From the NCBI RefSeq assembly GCF_000802185.1, contig NZ_KN676114.1, positions 99,096 to 163,095 of the forward strand: 64,000 bases of DNA, given 5' to 3'. The DNA comes from Belnapia sp. F-4-1 (GTDB lineage Bacteria > Pseudomonadota > Alphaproteobacteria > Acetobacterales > Acetobacteraceae). Within the stretch, counting starts at the first letter, position 1. Each line of letters starts with the position of its first letter. The position numbers were made by a program, and so were the translations under genes. The notes beneath the pieces were generated by a model that did no database searches, was not told the DNA's origin, and worked only from the letters and a program-made list of their open reading frames with translations. This document shows, in pieces, positions 1 to 7,944 of this stretch.

Positions 1-2
1 CC

Positions 3-785
3 GTCCTCTTTCCCGACGATCGGGTCGTGGGGCTCCACTTCGCGCAGGCGCGCGGAGTCCCGCACCTCAGCATCTCGTCCGGCATCTACGAGATCGCTCC
101 CGAAATTGCGGCCTTCATGCACAAGCCTGGCGCCGCACCGGTCGTCCTTGGCTACGAATGGCTTGTGGGCGCCACGACGATCCCGACGCTTGAGTTCGCC
201 AAGGCGTTCGGCCGGGTCCGCGACATCACCATCGGTGCTCTGGTCGACGAGCAGGATACCGGTGGTCCGGCGGTTGCCGAAGACTTCGAGCGCCTGAACA
301 GCACCTTGCCCGCCGCGCTCACACGCCGCGACAGCCACTACATCTGGCGCGCCGGCGAGGATGCGAAGGCCGCGTTCCGCGCCGTGGACGGCACCTGGAT
401 GGACGCCTCCGGCTTCTCGTCGATCGACGTCGTCGGGCTGGCGACGGCGACCGGCGCGCCGAGCGTCCAGTTCAACATCTCGAGCGGGGTCAGTTCCTCT
501 CGCCGCCGCGGCGAGCCGATGTCGACCGAAATCATCATCGAGCTCGTTGGAGAAGATCATGCGGGCCAGCCGCTACTCACCCGCCACGCGGTCGTCCACC
601 CCAAGGGTTCGGCGCCGCTGACCGGGCTCGGGGTCGCCATGCTCCTCGAACGGCTTGTCGGGCTCGACGGCAACCCGCCCACGCCAGCCGGGCTCTACTT
701 CCCCTACCAATTGCTCGATCCCGCCGCTTACTTCGCCCGCCTGAAGCAGATCGGTGGCGAGGTTCTGACCTTGGAGGCACTGTGA
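3..785 (+). CDS. Saccharopine-dehydrogenase-like NAD(P)-binding protein, 3' part
   Basis: The reading frame is open through the left window edge, so only the C-terminal ~260 residues are present and the Rossmann nucleotide-binding N-terminus lies outside. The visible part (HFAQARGVPHLSIS, then VLGYEWLVGATTIP) resembles the C-terminal half of saccharopine-dehydrogenase-like oxidoreductases common in alphaproteobacteria. That assignment rests on overall sequence style and the substrate is unknown. The stop codon overlaps the next start (TGATG at 783-787), so it is probably translationally coupled to the hydrolase downstream. Confidence 0.6.
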   Translation, partial: VLFPDDRVVGLHFAQARGVPHLSISSGIYEIAPEIAAFMHKPGAAPVVLGYEWLVGATTIPTLEFAKAFGRVRDITIGALVDEQDTGGPAVAEDFERLNSTLPAALTRRDSHYIWRAGEDAKAAFRAVDGTWMDASGFSSIDVVGLATATGAPSVQFNISSGVSSSRRRGEPMSTEIIIELVGEDHAGQPLLTRHAVVHPKGSAPLTGLGVAMLLERLVGLDGNPPTPAGLYFPYQLLDPAAYFARLKQIGGEVLTLEAL

Positions 786-1975
786 TGCGCAAGGATATGC
801 TTCCATCCGCCAGTGCCGAGGATGGCATCCGATCGTCTGCGCCCGATGCCGATGGCACGAGAAGCGCAACCGGTCCTTCCCGCAGGGCGCTGCTCTTCGG
901 CTCCGTCGCAGCTGCCGCGGCCGCCGTGCTGCCCGCCGCCGCGCAAACGGCGGTCATGCCCGGCATGCGCATGGTCAGGACCAACGGCATCAATCTGGCA
1001 GTTTACGAGGCGGGTTCCGGCCCACCCGTCGTTCTGCTGCACGGCTTTCCGGGGCTGGCGTTCACGTGGCGCCACCAGATTCCGGCTCTCGCCACCGCGG
1101 GCTACCGCGTCATCGCCCCCGATCTGCGCGGCTACGGATGGAGCGACACGCCAACGGCAGTCGAGGATTACGACATCGCTCACCTGACGGGGGACCTCGT
1201 CGGCCTGCTCGACGCACTCGGCATCGAGAAAGCGGTCTTCATGGGACATGACTGGGGAGGACTGCTTGCCTGGCAGATGGCGCTCCTCTACGGGGAGCGC
1301 GTCGCCGGGGTGATCGGCGTCAACACACCGCACATCCCCCACTGGATGCTGTGGTTGCATCCCGACCTCGTCAAGGCTGCGCAGCCCAGCGGCCTGACCT
1401 TCGTCGCCGATCCGATGGTCGATCCAGTCTCACAGATGCGGCGGGTCTACAGCCCCGACATGTACGTCCTGATGTTTCAGGACGGCAGTATGGCAGACGA
1501 GGCAATGGACCGGAATCCACGCGGTGCGCTGCGAAACGCCTTCCGCAAAAATCTCATGACATCCGCCGAATGGAATAGGCTGCCCTCGGCAGTCGCACAC
1601 ATGGAGTATTACGGACGGCCCCCGCCGGAAAGCTTTCCTGGCGCGAACGTGCTGAGCGTGCAGGAGTTGAATTTCTACGCCAGCCATTTCGAGCGCACCG
1701 GCTTCACGCCGGCCATCAACTGGTACCGCAACCTGTCGAGGAACTGGCAGGCGGGGCTTGGCACCGACCAGACCGTCCGCGTGCCGTCCATGATGGTGTC
1801 GGCTGCCCATGACGTGGTTCTCCGTCCGAGTATGGCAAACGGCATGGATGCCCACGTGCCAGACCTCGAGAAGCACGTTGTCGCCGATTGCTGGCATTGG
1901 ACACCGGAGGAAAAGCCGGACGAGCTGAACCGGCTGGCCATTTCCTGGCTCACGAGACGCTTCCCGTCGAGGTAG
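785..1975 (+). CDS. Tat-exported alpha/beta hydrolase, epoxide-hydrolase-like
   Basis: A 396-residue alpha/beta-hydrolase. I chose the ATG at 785, which overlaps the upstream stop; a GTG sits one codon earlier. Residues 32-55 form a twin-arginine-type signal (SRRALLFGS, then an alanine-rich stretch), so export to the periplasm is likely. The oxyanion motif HGFP starts at His86. The nucleophile lies in GHDWGG at Asp156. The other triad members are probably Asp343 (AAHDVV) and His371 (DCWHW). An Asp nucleophile with this layout is typical of epoxide hydrolases and haloalkane dehalogenases; the substrate is not readable. The preceding dehydrogenase-like gene is probably co-transcribed. Confidence 0.8.
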   Translation: MRKDMLPSASAEDGIRSSAPDADGTRSATGPSRRALLFGSVAAAAAAVLPAAAQTAVMPGMRMVRTNGINLAVYEAGSGPPVVLLHGFPGLAFTWRHQIPALATAGYRVIAPDLRGYGWSDTPTAVEDYDIAHLTGDLVGLLDALGIEKAVFMGHDWGGLLAWQMALLYGERVAGVIGVNTPHIPHWMLWLHPDLVKAAQPSGLTFVADPMVDPVSQMRRVYSPDMYVLMFQDGSMADEAMDRNPRGALRNAFRKNLMTSAEWNRLPSAVAHMEYYGRPPPESFPGANVLSVQELNFYASHFERTGFTPAINWYRNLSRNWQAGLGTDQTVRVPSMMVSAAHDVVLRPSMANGMDAHVPDLEKHVVADCWHWTPEEKPDELNRLAISWLTRRFPSR

Positions 1976-2361
1976 CCTTTTGAAAATTCGTCGGTCCACG
2001 AGGCGAGCACCTGGGGAACTAATCGCGCTGCAGGTCGTGCGGCGACCGACGCGCCGGGGATTCCGCATCGCCATCAATGCGTCAGCCTTAGCTTTGCTGC
2101 ATCAATCCCAGCGACTGGCAATTATCCGGCCCATCAGATTTTAGACTGCCGATTGGCTGGAGCGGTTTCCTGCCGGACTGAATCGCTTGTGACTGCCAAA
2201 GTGACCTTAAGGTGATGCAGCCGCTGTTCGGCAAGGAGGTGATGAGGACGTCGAAGGGGCATCGTTAACCTGCCAGGCTTTCGGTTGCAGCACTTCCTCC
2301 TCACTGTAGCAAGCCGCGTCGAGGCAATAGCAACTATGCTTAGTCCAAGGTAGCTTTCAGC
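1976..2361. other. Intergenic, no gene recognised
   Basis: About 390 bases between the hydrolase and the LysE-type exporter. I see no convincing coding frame, RNA gene or IS end. It presumably holds the promoter of the exporter gene. Confidence 0.5.
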
Positions 2362-2982
2362 ATGTCGAACCTCGCACTCCTCGCCACCTTCTGGGCAGCT
2401 TTCTTCCTCGCCCTCATCAGTCCAGGCCCGAGCTTCGCCCTCGTCGCCGGCACAGCCCTGCGCGAAGGTCGCCGCCGTGCCCTTCGCATAGCGATAGGGC
2501 TCGCGGCTGGCGAAGCAGCCTGGGCCTGCGCGGCAGTCTTTGGCGTTTCTGCGCTTGCCGCCCAACATCCCTCCCTCGCCACCGCCTTGAAAATCAGCGG
2601 CGGAGCCTTCCTGCTCTTCCTCGGCCTCTCCGCTCTTTGGACAGTTCTCCGCAACCCCGCCCGCGCCGAAGTGGTCCAGGCTGCATCCACAGATGGTACC
2701 AGCTTCTGGCGAGGTTTCGGCCTAATGCTACTCAATCCCAAAGCTGGCGTGTTCTGGGTATCCCTCTCAAGTCTTTTCCTCGGTCCTGATATCACGGCCG
2801 GTCTCGCGGCCGCGGCGGTGGCAGGCGCTGTCTTGCTTTCCATGCTTTGGCACTGCGCGCTCGCCTGGGTGCTTTCAGCCGGTTACGTCGCGCGTCTCTT
2901 CCGCCGCATTCGCCGAGGCATCGACGCCGTATTCGGAGTGGTCATGGCCGCCCTCGGCGTGCGGCTGATCCTCTCAAACTAA
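2362..2982 (+). CDS. LysE/RhtB-family amino-acid exporter
   Basis: A 206-residue polytopic inner-membrane protein of the usual length for the LysE/RhtB superfamily, which exports amino acids or homoserine lactone-like compounds. The diagnostic N-terminal motif is present (ISPGPSFALV at residues 19-28, after a hydrophobic first helix), followed by ALREGRRRALRIAIGLAAGE and about four more hydrophobic segments. The internal LNPKAGVFW motif is also typical. It stands alone. The transported substrate cannot be read from sequence. Confidence 0.85.
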   Translation: MSNLALLATFWAAFFLALISPGPSFALVAGTALREGRRRALRIAIGLAAGEAAWACAAVFGVSALAAQHPSLATALKISGGAFLLFLGLSALWTVLRNPARAEVVQAASTDGTSFWRGFGLMLLNPKAGVFWVSLSSLFLGPDITAGLAAAAVAGAVLLSMLWHCALAWVLSAGYVARLFRRIRRGIDAVFGVVMAALGVRLILSN

Positions 2983-3023
2983 AGCAGAAGCCGAACATTC
3001 ACGCTCGTAGCCTGCGTGCCGCC

Positions 3024-3833
3024 TCAGGGTGTTGCGGCATCGGCGAGCGGACGGTCGAGCGCCTCGACCATTTGGGCGGCGAGATGATGATCCGAGCTCG
3101 GGTTCTGACCGGTGATCAGGTCGCGATCGACAACTACATAGGGCGCGAAGTCGACCGGGTTGTTGGTCACTCTGCCCCCCGCCACCTCCAGCGCCTCAGG
3201 CATGTCGAAGTACACCTTACCGTGCAGAAGCGCGCCCTCTGCGGTCCTCTCCTCGCTGGCCGAGAAGACGGTCATCCGATAGTCCGCATAGACCCAGCCC
3301 TTGGCATACTCGGCCGCCCTGGCCTTGTCCCCGGCGATCAGCGCCGCACGGAACTCGCGGGCACGCGGCATCGCCGCGGCGACGGCGACCGGGCCATGGC
3401 ACAGCAGCGCCGTCGGCTTCCCGGTCGCGTGGAAGTGGCGTAGGATCGTGCCCAGCTCGGCGCTTTGCATCAGGTCGACCACAGGCGCATGGCCGCCGGG
3501 CACGAACAGGCCAGCATAGCCATCCAGCCCCTCCGCGACCACCGAGCGTAACGTGCGCACCTGGTTCATCGAGGGATCCTCGGCGTAGAACTGCTTGGCT
3601 CGCGCATAGGCGGCCTCGTCGCCTCCGAAGTGCTGCGGCGAGTCCGACGCCTCGTCGATCATCGGCTTGGTCCCGTCCGGTGTGGCGAGCACGACCGCGT
3701 AGCCGGCCTCGATCAGGGCCATCGCCGGCACGACCGTCTCGTTGAGATATTGCCCGATCGCGACCGAGCCGCCGCCTTGAAGCTCAATCCGGGTGGCGTT
3801 GGAGCCGGCCACGAGCACTGTTCCCTTGGTCAT
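3024..3833 (-). CDS. DJ-1/PfpI family protein (Hsp31-like, class I glutamine-amidotransferase fold)
   Basis: The start is set at 3833 because GGAGG lies five bases upstream (3839-3843); a longer frame exists but lacks a ribosome-binding site. The 269-residue product has the elbow cysteine in LLCHGP (Cys145, followed by His146) and the VPGGHAP loop of the DJ-1/PfpI superfamily. Its length matches the Hsp31-like branch, whose members act as glyoxalase III, deglycase or stress chaperone. Which of these applies cannot be decided here. It is transcribed divergently from a LysR regulator and is the obvious candidate target. Confidence 0.8.
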   Translation of the reverse strand: MTKGTVLVAGSNATRIELQGGGSVAIGQYLNETVVPAMALIEAGYAVVLATPDGTKPMIDEASDSPQHFGGDEAAYARAKQFYAEDPSMNQVRTLRSVVAEGLDGYAGLFVPGGHAPVVDLMQSAELGTILRHFHATGKPTALLCHGPVAVAAAMPRAREFRAALIAGDKARAAEYAKGWVYADYRMTVFSASEERTAEGALLHGKVYFDMPEALEVAGGRVTNNPVDFAPYVVVDRDLITGQNPSSDHHLAAQMVEALDRPLADAATP

Positions 3834-3948
3834 TACTGCCTCCGTTGCAATGTCCGCATTCCCAGCGAACAAGCCAACTTTGGCGCCAGCCGAGATATTT
3901 CAGAAGTTTATTGTATTGATTTCAGATATGCCGTTGGCATTATAAATC
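3834..3948. promoter_or_regulatory. Divergent promoter region with candidate LysR operator
   Basis: An AT-rich 115-base gap between divergent genes. It contains the inverted repeat ATGCC-GTT-GGCAT at 3928-3940, a T-N11-A-style palindrome suited to a LysR dimer, immediately before the LysR start. Autoregulation together with control of the DJ-1-like gene is the usual arrangement and is inferred here. No Shine-Dalgarno sequence is visible before the LysR start. Confidence 0.5.
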
Positions 3949-4908
3949 ATGCGGTACGACCTCAACCTTCTTCCGATCTTCATCGCTTTGATGGAGGAGC
4001 GCAGCGTCACACGCGCCGCGGAGCGCCTCGGCATGACCCAGCCGGCGCTGTCGAACGCGCTCGCACGTCTGCGGGTCATGCTGCGGGACCAGCTCTTCGT
4101 CCGCGAGCGCTACGGCATCCAGCCGACCCAAGTCGCCTCAGACCTGGCGCCCGACGTTGCCGAGGCGCTGGCGAGGCTGGACGGCGCAGTGCTCGGCCAG
4201 CAGGAGTTCGACCCCGCCAGAACCGAGCGGCTGCTGACCATCGCGCCCAACGGTTATGTCGAGTTCGTGCTCGTACCCGCCATCGTGGCGAGGCTACGCC
4301 AGATCGCTCCCGGTATCAGACTGCGCCTCACCCCATTCAGCAACGACCTGGCGGAGACCGGAGTCACTTCCGGGACTACTGCCTTGGTGCTCGGCCGCAT
4401 CGTCGATCCGCCCGACAACCTCATCGTGCAGCATCTGATGAATGAGGGACTGGCTTGCGTCGTTCGGGCCGATCATCCTGAGATAGACTACAGCATCAGC
4501 CGCGATCAGTTCGAGCGGCTCAAGCATGTCAACGTCGTGCCATCCGGCCGCATGCGGGCCGGACTCTTCCAGGTCCTCGCACAGCAGCAGCTCAAGCGAG
4601 AGGTCGCCATCTCCGTCACCAACTTCTTCGCCGTCGCGGAGATGGTGGCCGTCACCGACTATTGCGCAACACTGCCCAAGCTGATCTGCCGTCGGCTGGC
4701 GCATGACCCCCGGCTGAAGGTCCTGCCATCACCGGTGGACCTCGGGACCTTCCCAGTCGAGATGGCCTGGCATGGCCGGTACCGCCACGATCCAGTCCAT
4801 CGCTGGCTGATACCATGTCCCGTTGATCCCAACCTATCGGCGGCAGAGGACCGTCCCGACGTAGCCCGCTCCGGCCTCGGCGGAGCCGCTTTACTGCATG
4901 GGTTCTGA
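3949..4908 (+). CDS. LysR-family regulator with MITE-encoded C-terminus
   Basis: The N-terminal ~60 residues are the winged helix-turn-helix of LysR regulators (NLLPIFIALMEERSVTRAAE, then MTQPALSNALARLR). Residues ~90-285 are the effector-binding domain. The natural protein probably ended within a few residues of DPVHRWL. From codon 288 (position 4810) the reading frame enters a 116-bp MITE, which supplies the last 32 residues and the stop. The regulatory domains look intact, so function may be retained. The probable target is the divergent DJ-1/PfpI gene. Confidence 0.85.
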   Translation: MRYDLNLLPIFIALMEERSVTRAAERLGMTQPALSNALARLRVMLRDQLFVRERYGIQPTQVASDLAPDVAEALARLDGAVLGQQEFDPARTERLLTIAPNGYVEFVLVPAIVARLRQIAPGIRLRLTPFSNDLAETGVTSGTTALVLGRIVDPPDNLIVQHLMNEGLACVVRADHPEIDYSISRDQFERLKHVNVVPSGRMRAGLFQVLAQQQLKREVAISVTNFFAVAEMVAVTDYCATLPKLICRRLAHDPRLKVLPSPVDLGTFPVEMAWHGRYRHDPVHRWLIPCPVDPNLSAAEDRPDVARSGLGGAALLHGF

Positions 4909-4925
4909 TCAGCGGGATTTGGTAT
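4810..4925 (+). mobile_element. MITE, copy 1 (116 bp, IS630-related ends)
   Basis: The sequence is repeated identically at 42971-43086 and, inverted with two changes in the interior, at 62468-62583. The terminal inverted repeats are imperfect: ATACCATGTCCCGTTGATC at the left and GATCAGCGGGATTTGGTAT at the right. It carries no transposase. The right end matches the right end of the IS630 at 13380-14539. This copy lies inside the 3' end of the LysR gene; its flanks do not show a clean TA duplication, unlike the other two. Confidence 0.9.
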
Positions 4926-5138
4926 GAGATCCGTCATCGGCGAGGTGGCGGTGGATCTGTCAAACCACCTATCCTGATCGAGTCGGCCCAGCCGCCTCTC
5001 GCCGTGGAGCAGCGGACTCTTGGGTAGCGCATGGGCCCAACCGCGAGGTCGCCCCTCAGCGTCCATCCGGGAACAGATCGAGTGATTTGAATCGGTTGTG
5101 ACTGGCTCCCGGCGGCGATTGCTGGAAGAAGAGTGTGC

Positions 5139-5225
5139 ATGTGGACGTCCGAGAACCGGTCGAAATACGACCACAACAAGCTGCGCTACCCAAGTGATCT
5201 GACCGACGATGACCTTTCCCCCTGA
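5139..5225 (+). pseudogene. N-terminal remnant of an IS5-family transposase
   Basis: A 28-codon stub beginning MWTSENRSKYD and continuing KLRYPSDLTDDDLSP before a TGA. This matches the conserved N-terminus of one IS5-family transposase group (usually followed by WALVEPLIPP). The rest of the gene is missing and IS3 sequence follows directly. Confidence 0.6.
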
Positions 5226-5275
5226 CTGGGATCCGGCCTGGATGAGAGAGTTGGCCTCCTTGGAAGGAGGCAGGG

Positions 5276-5567
5276 ATGCCGAGGAAGCGTCACGCGGCGG
5301 AGCAGATCATTGGTCTGTTGCGGCAGGCTAAGGTGGAATTGGCGCAGGGCCGGACGGTGGGGGATCTGCCGAGGGCTCGAGGTCTCGGAGGCGACGTTCT
5401 ACCGCTGGCGATCCGAGTATGGTGGCCTGAAGGTGGACCAGGCGCGCCGACTGAGAGACCTTGAGCGGGAGAACGTGCGGCTGAAGCGGGCGGTGGCGGA
5501 GTTGACGCTCGACAAGCAGATCCTGAAGGCTGCGGCGCATGCGCCGCAGGCGGAGGGAAACTACTAG
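5276..5567 (+). pseudogene. IS3 OrfA, frameshifted
   Basis: It starts MPRKRHAAEQIIGLLRQAK after a strong AAGGAGG site (the helix-turn-helix region of IS3 OrfA). Near 5375 the reading frame jumps by one; the other frame continues LEVSEATFYRWRSEYGGLK and the leucine-zipper-like LERENVRLKRAVAELTLDKQ to a stop at 5567. Both halves are recognisable, so a single indel has disabled it. Confidence 0.75.
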
Positions 5568-5590
5568 GCCCTGAGCGCCGTCGAGCGGGG

Positions 5591-6211
5591 GTGCGACATG
5601 TGCGGACGGTGCTCGGGGTGTCCGAGCGCCGCGCGTGTCGCGCGCTGGGCCAGTCGCGCTCGACGCAGCGCAAGGCGCGGATGGTGCGGTCCGATGAGAC
5701 CGCGCTGACCGAGGCGACGGTTGCCCTGGCGGCGGAGTATGGCCGCTACGGCTACCGCCGGATCACTGCGTTGCTGCGGGCCGAGGGCTGGCGGGTGAAC
5801 GCCAAACGCGTGGAGCGGATCTGGCGGCGGGAGAGGCTGAAGGTGCCGCGACGACAGCCGAAGCGTGGTCGTCTGTGGCTGAACGACGGCTTCTGCGTAC
5901 GGCTGCGGCCATGCTGGCCGGGGCACGTCTGGGCCTACGACTTTGTACAGGACCGGACGCATAACGGGCGGCGGTTCCGCATGCTGACGGTGATTGACGA
6001 GTACACGCGCGAATGCCTGGCGATCGTGGTGGCGCGGCGGCTCAGCTCGGATGATGTGTTGCAGGCATTGACAGATCTATTCGTCGAGCGCGGACCGCCC
6101 GGATACATTCGCTCTGACAACGGGCCGGAGTTCGTGGCGAAGGAGGTCGGTGGCTGGCTTGGCCGGGTCGGGGTGATGACGCTGTTCATCGAGCCCGGCA
6201 GCCCGTGGGAG
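5591..6211 (+). pseudogene. IS3 OrfB transposase, N-terminal part
   Basis: This is the integrase core of an IS3 transposase: the HTH_21 region (ATVALAAEYGRYGYRRITAL), the first catalytic Asp in WAYDFVQD, and the second in IRSDNGPEF. The frame then runs into the IS110-type element at 6212, after ...GSPWE. The third catalytic residue is the Glu of that PWE motif; the remainder resumes at 7563. The original OrfB start is not certain because orfA is frameshifted. Confidence 0.85.
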
Positions 6212-6278
6212 ATGGCGTAATCGGTCTGGAGGCGGGCAACCTCTCCGGACTGCTCCACTCACCCGAAAGGCTTCCAGG

Positions 6279-7313
6279 ATGAACCAGCACTATGTTGGCC
6301 TCGACGTCTCTCTGGACCAGACGAGCCTGTGCGTCCTCGACGGCGCTGGCCAGGTTGTCTGCGAGACGAAAGTAGACACCGATCCGGCCGCGATCGCAGC
6401 CTGCCTTTGTCGGGCAGGTGTTTCCGTCGCACGGCTCGGCCTGGAGGCGGGCCCGCTCTCGCAGTGGCTCTACGCCGGGCTGATGGCCTCAGGCCTGCCT
6501 GCCATCTGCATCGAGACACGCCATACCAAGGCGGTGATTGGGGCGATGCCGGTCAAGACCGACCGCGGCGATGCGCGTGGAATCGCCCAGCTCATGCGCA
6601 CGGGATGGTTCCGCGCCGTGCACGTCAAGACGCGGCAGGCCCAGGAGTGGCGCCTGCTGCTGACCCAGCGCCGCCTGCTTGTGAGCAAGCTGATCGACGT
6701 CGAGGCCGAGATCCGCGGCACACTGCGCGGCTTTGGGATCCGGATCGGGCGTGTCGGTCGCGCCGGGTTCGCGGGCCGCATCCGCGAGCTGCTCGCTGAC
6801 CAGCCCAAGCTGCTGCAGGTCATCGAGCCCGTGCTGGTGGTCCAAGCCGCACTCCTGGCGCAGCGAGACGTTCTGCATCGCCTGGTGCTGCAGGCTGTCC
6901 GAGAGGAGGAGGTCTGTCGCAGGCTGATGACAGTGCCGGGGGTGGGACCGATCACGGCACTGGCCTTCCGGGCCACGGTCGACAGGGCCGACCGGTTCAC
7001 CCGCTCCAAGGACGTGGGGGCCCACTTCGGCCTGACACCACGCCGGTACCAGTCAGGCGAGACAGACCGCTCGGGTGCGATTGCCAAGACCGGGGACGTC
7101 CTCACCAGGCACGCCCTATACGAGGCTGCCACCAGCATGCTGGTGCACGCGAGCAAGCCCTCGGCTCTGCGCAGTTGGGCCCTGGCGATCGCGCAGCGTC
7201 GTGGTCTGCAGAAGGCCCGTGTGGCGCTCGCGCGTCGCCTGGCTGTGGTCCTGCACCGCATGTGGTCCGACGGGACCACGTTCCAGCCGCTCGGGAGGGC
7301 CGCCGCCGCGTAA
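6279..7313 (+). CDS. IS110-family transposase (DEDD/serine recombinase)
   Basis: A 344-residue intact transposase. The N-terminal RuvC-like domain shows the DEDD residues: Asp in YVGLDVSLDQ, Glu in RLGLEAGPLSQWLY, and Asp-Asp in KTDRGDARGIA. The C-terminal domain carries VPGVGPITALAF and the presumed nucleophilic serine in RRYQSGETDR. IS110 enzymes recombine DNA under guidance of an RNA transcribed from the element's own non-coding end. A clear Shine-Dalgarno precedes the ATG. The copy looks active. Confidence 0.92.
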   Translation: MNQHYVGLDVSLDQTSLCVLDGAGQVVCETKVDTDPAAIAACLCRAGVSVARLGLEAGPLSQWLYAGLMASGLPAICIETRHTKAVIGAMPVKTDRGDARGIAQLMRTGWFRAVHVKTRQAQEWRLLLTQRRLLVSKLIDVEAEIRGTLRGFGIRIGRVGRAGFAGRIRELLADQPKLLQVIEPVLVVQAALLAQRDVLHRLVLQAVREEEVCRRLMTVPGVGPITALAFRATVDRADRFTRSKDVGAHFGLTPRRYQSGETDRSGAIAKTGDVLTRHALYEAATSMLVHASKPSALRSWALAIAQRRGLQKARVALARRLAVVLHRMWSDGTTFQPLGRAAAA

Positions 7314-7562
7314 TCGGACCAGCCGCTCCAACGAGATCCGCGCGCGTCGCGGAGTGGTGTCCCCGTGGGGACGAGGGTGAAGCGAGGACGAAGCCGTTCC
7401 TGCTCCGGGCATCCCTGGGTGCCGAGGGCGCGTAAGGGAGATTGGTCCCGCCCCCCCCCTTTAGAACCCCATCCTGGGGCGGCCGGTGCGCCGACCCCGA
7501 AGAGAAGCGTGAAACCCACGCGCGACAGCACCACTGCTTGACGCACGTGCCCACGATTAGAG
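7314..7562 (+). ncRNA. Candidate bridge RNA region of the IS110-type element
   Basis: This is the long 3' non-coding end. Compared with the equivalent region of the second element (61634-61881) it shares a hairpin CCCCATCCTGGGG (7467-7479), then ACCCCGAAGAGAA, TGCTTGAC and CGATTAGAG. At 7436-7442, GGGAGAT repeats the bases at the element's own left junction (6207-6213); it ends 25 bases before the hairpin. IS110-family elements are known to encode bridge RNAs with target-binding loops. The exact RNA ends and loops here are inferred. Confidence 0.5.
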
Positions 7563-7826
7563 AAGAACGGCTATGTGGAGTCGTTCAACGCGCGTCTGCG
7601 CGACGAATTGCTGGATGGCGAGATCTTCTACAGCCTGCGGGAGGCCGAGGTGGTGATTGAGAGCTGGCGCGAGCACTACAACACCGTCCGCCCACACGCA
7701 TCGCTCGGCTTCAGGCCGCCCGCACCGGAGGTGGTGCTGCCTACCTTCGCTGCCTGGCCCGCCGCGCTACGCCGGCTGGCGCCGCCATCCACACAGGTCG
7801 TGGCGCCCAGGCCAACGCTGAACTAA
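7563..7826 (+). pseudogene. IS3 OrfB transposase, C-terminal part
   Basis: This continues the split OrfB: NGYVESFNARLRDELLDG, then REHYNTVRPHASLGFRPPAP, the typical IS3 C-terminus, to a TAA at 7824-7826. It is separated from the first part by the IS110-type element and has no start of its own. Confidence 0.85.
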
Positions 7827-7944
7827 CATTCACAGCGGACCACCCGATGGGGGCCGATCACCTACCGACAGGGTAGTCCGCAGCTTGCCTCCCGAACTGT
7901 CCAAAATTGCATCAGCCTCGATGTTATCTAGTAAAGGCGTAAAA

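Larger units (their letters stand above)
6212..7562 (+). mobile_element. IS110-family element (IS1111-like layout), inserted in IS3 orfB
   Basis: The boundaries are deduced by rejoining the IS3 reading frame and by comparison with the second element at 60514-61881. Both begin ATGG(C/G)GTAATCGG and end (C)GATTAGAG. There are only 67 bases before the transposase but about 250 after it, which is the layout of IS1111-group elements, whose guide (bridge) RNA lies at the 3' side. There is no target duplication, as expected for the family. Confidence 0.85.
5227..7845 (+). mobile_element. IS3-family element, inactivated and split by an IS110-type element
   Basis: It comprises orfA (frameshifted) and orfB (interrupted at 6211/7563). 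The ends are approximate: TGG-ATCCGG-like bases near 5227 and CGGACCACCC near 7835-7844, similar to the IS3 at 52145-53361. Removing 6212-7562 restores a continuous orfB reading frame across the conserved ...SPWE-(K)NGYVESF motif. Confidence 0.75.

Noticed and set aside
7362..7369. CCCGTGGG in the 3' end of the first IS110-type element matching the left flank at 6202-6209
   Set aside because: It does not lie at the position equivalent to the junction match of the second element, so I prefer the GGGAGAT match near the conserved hairpin; this one may be chance.
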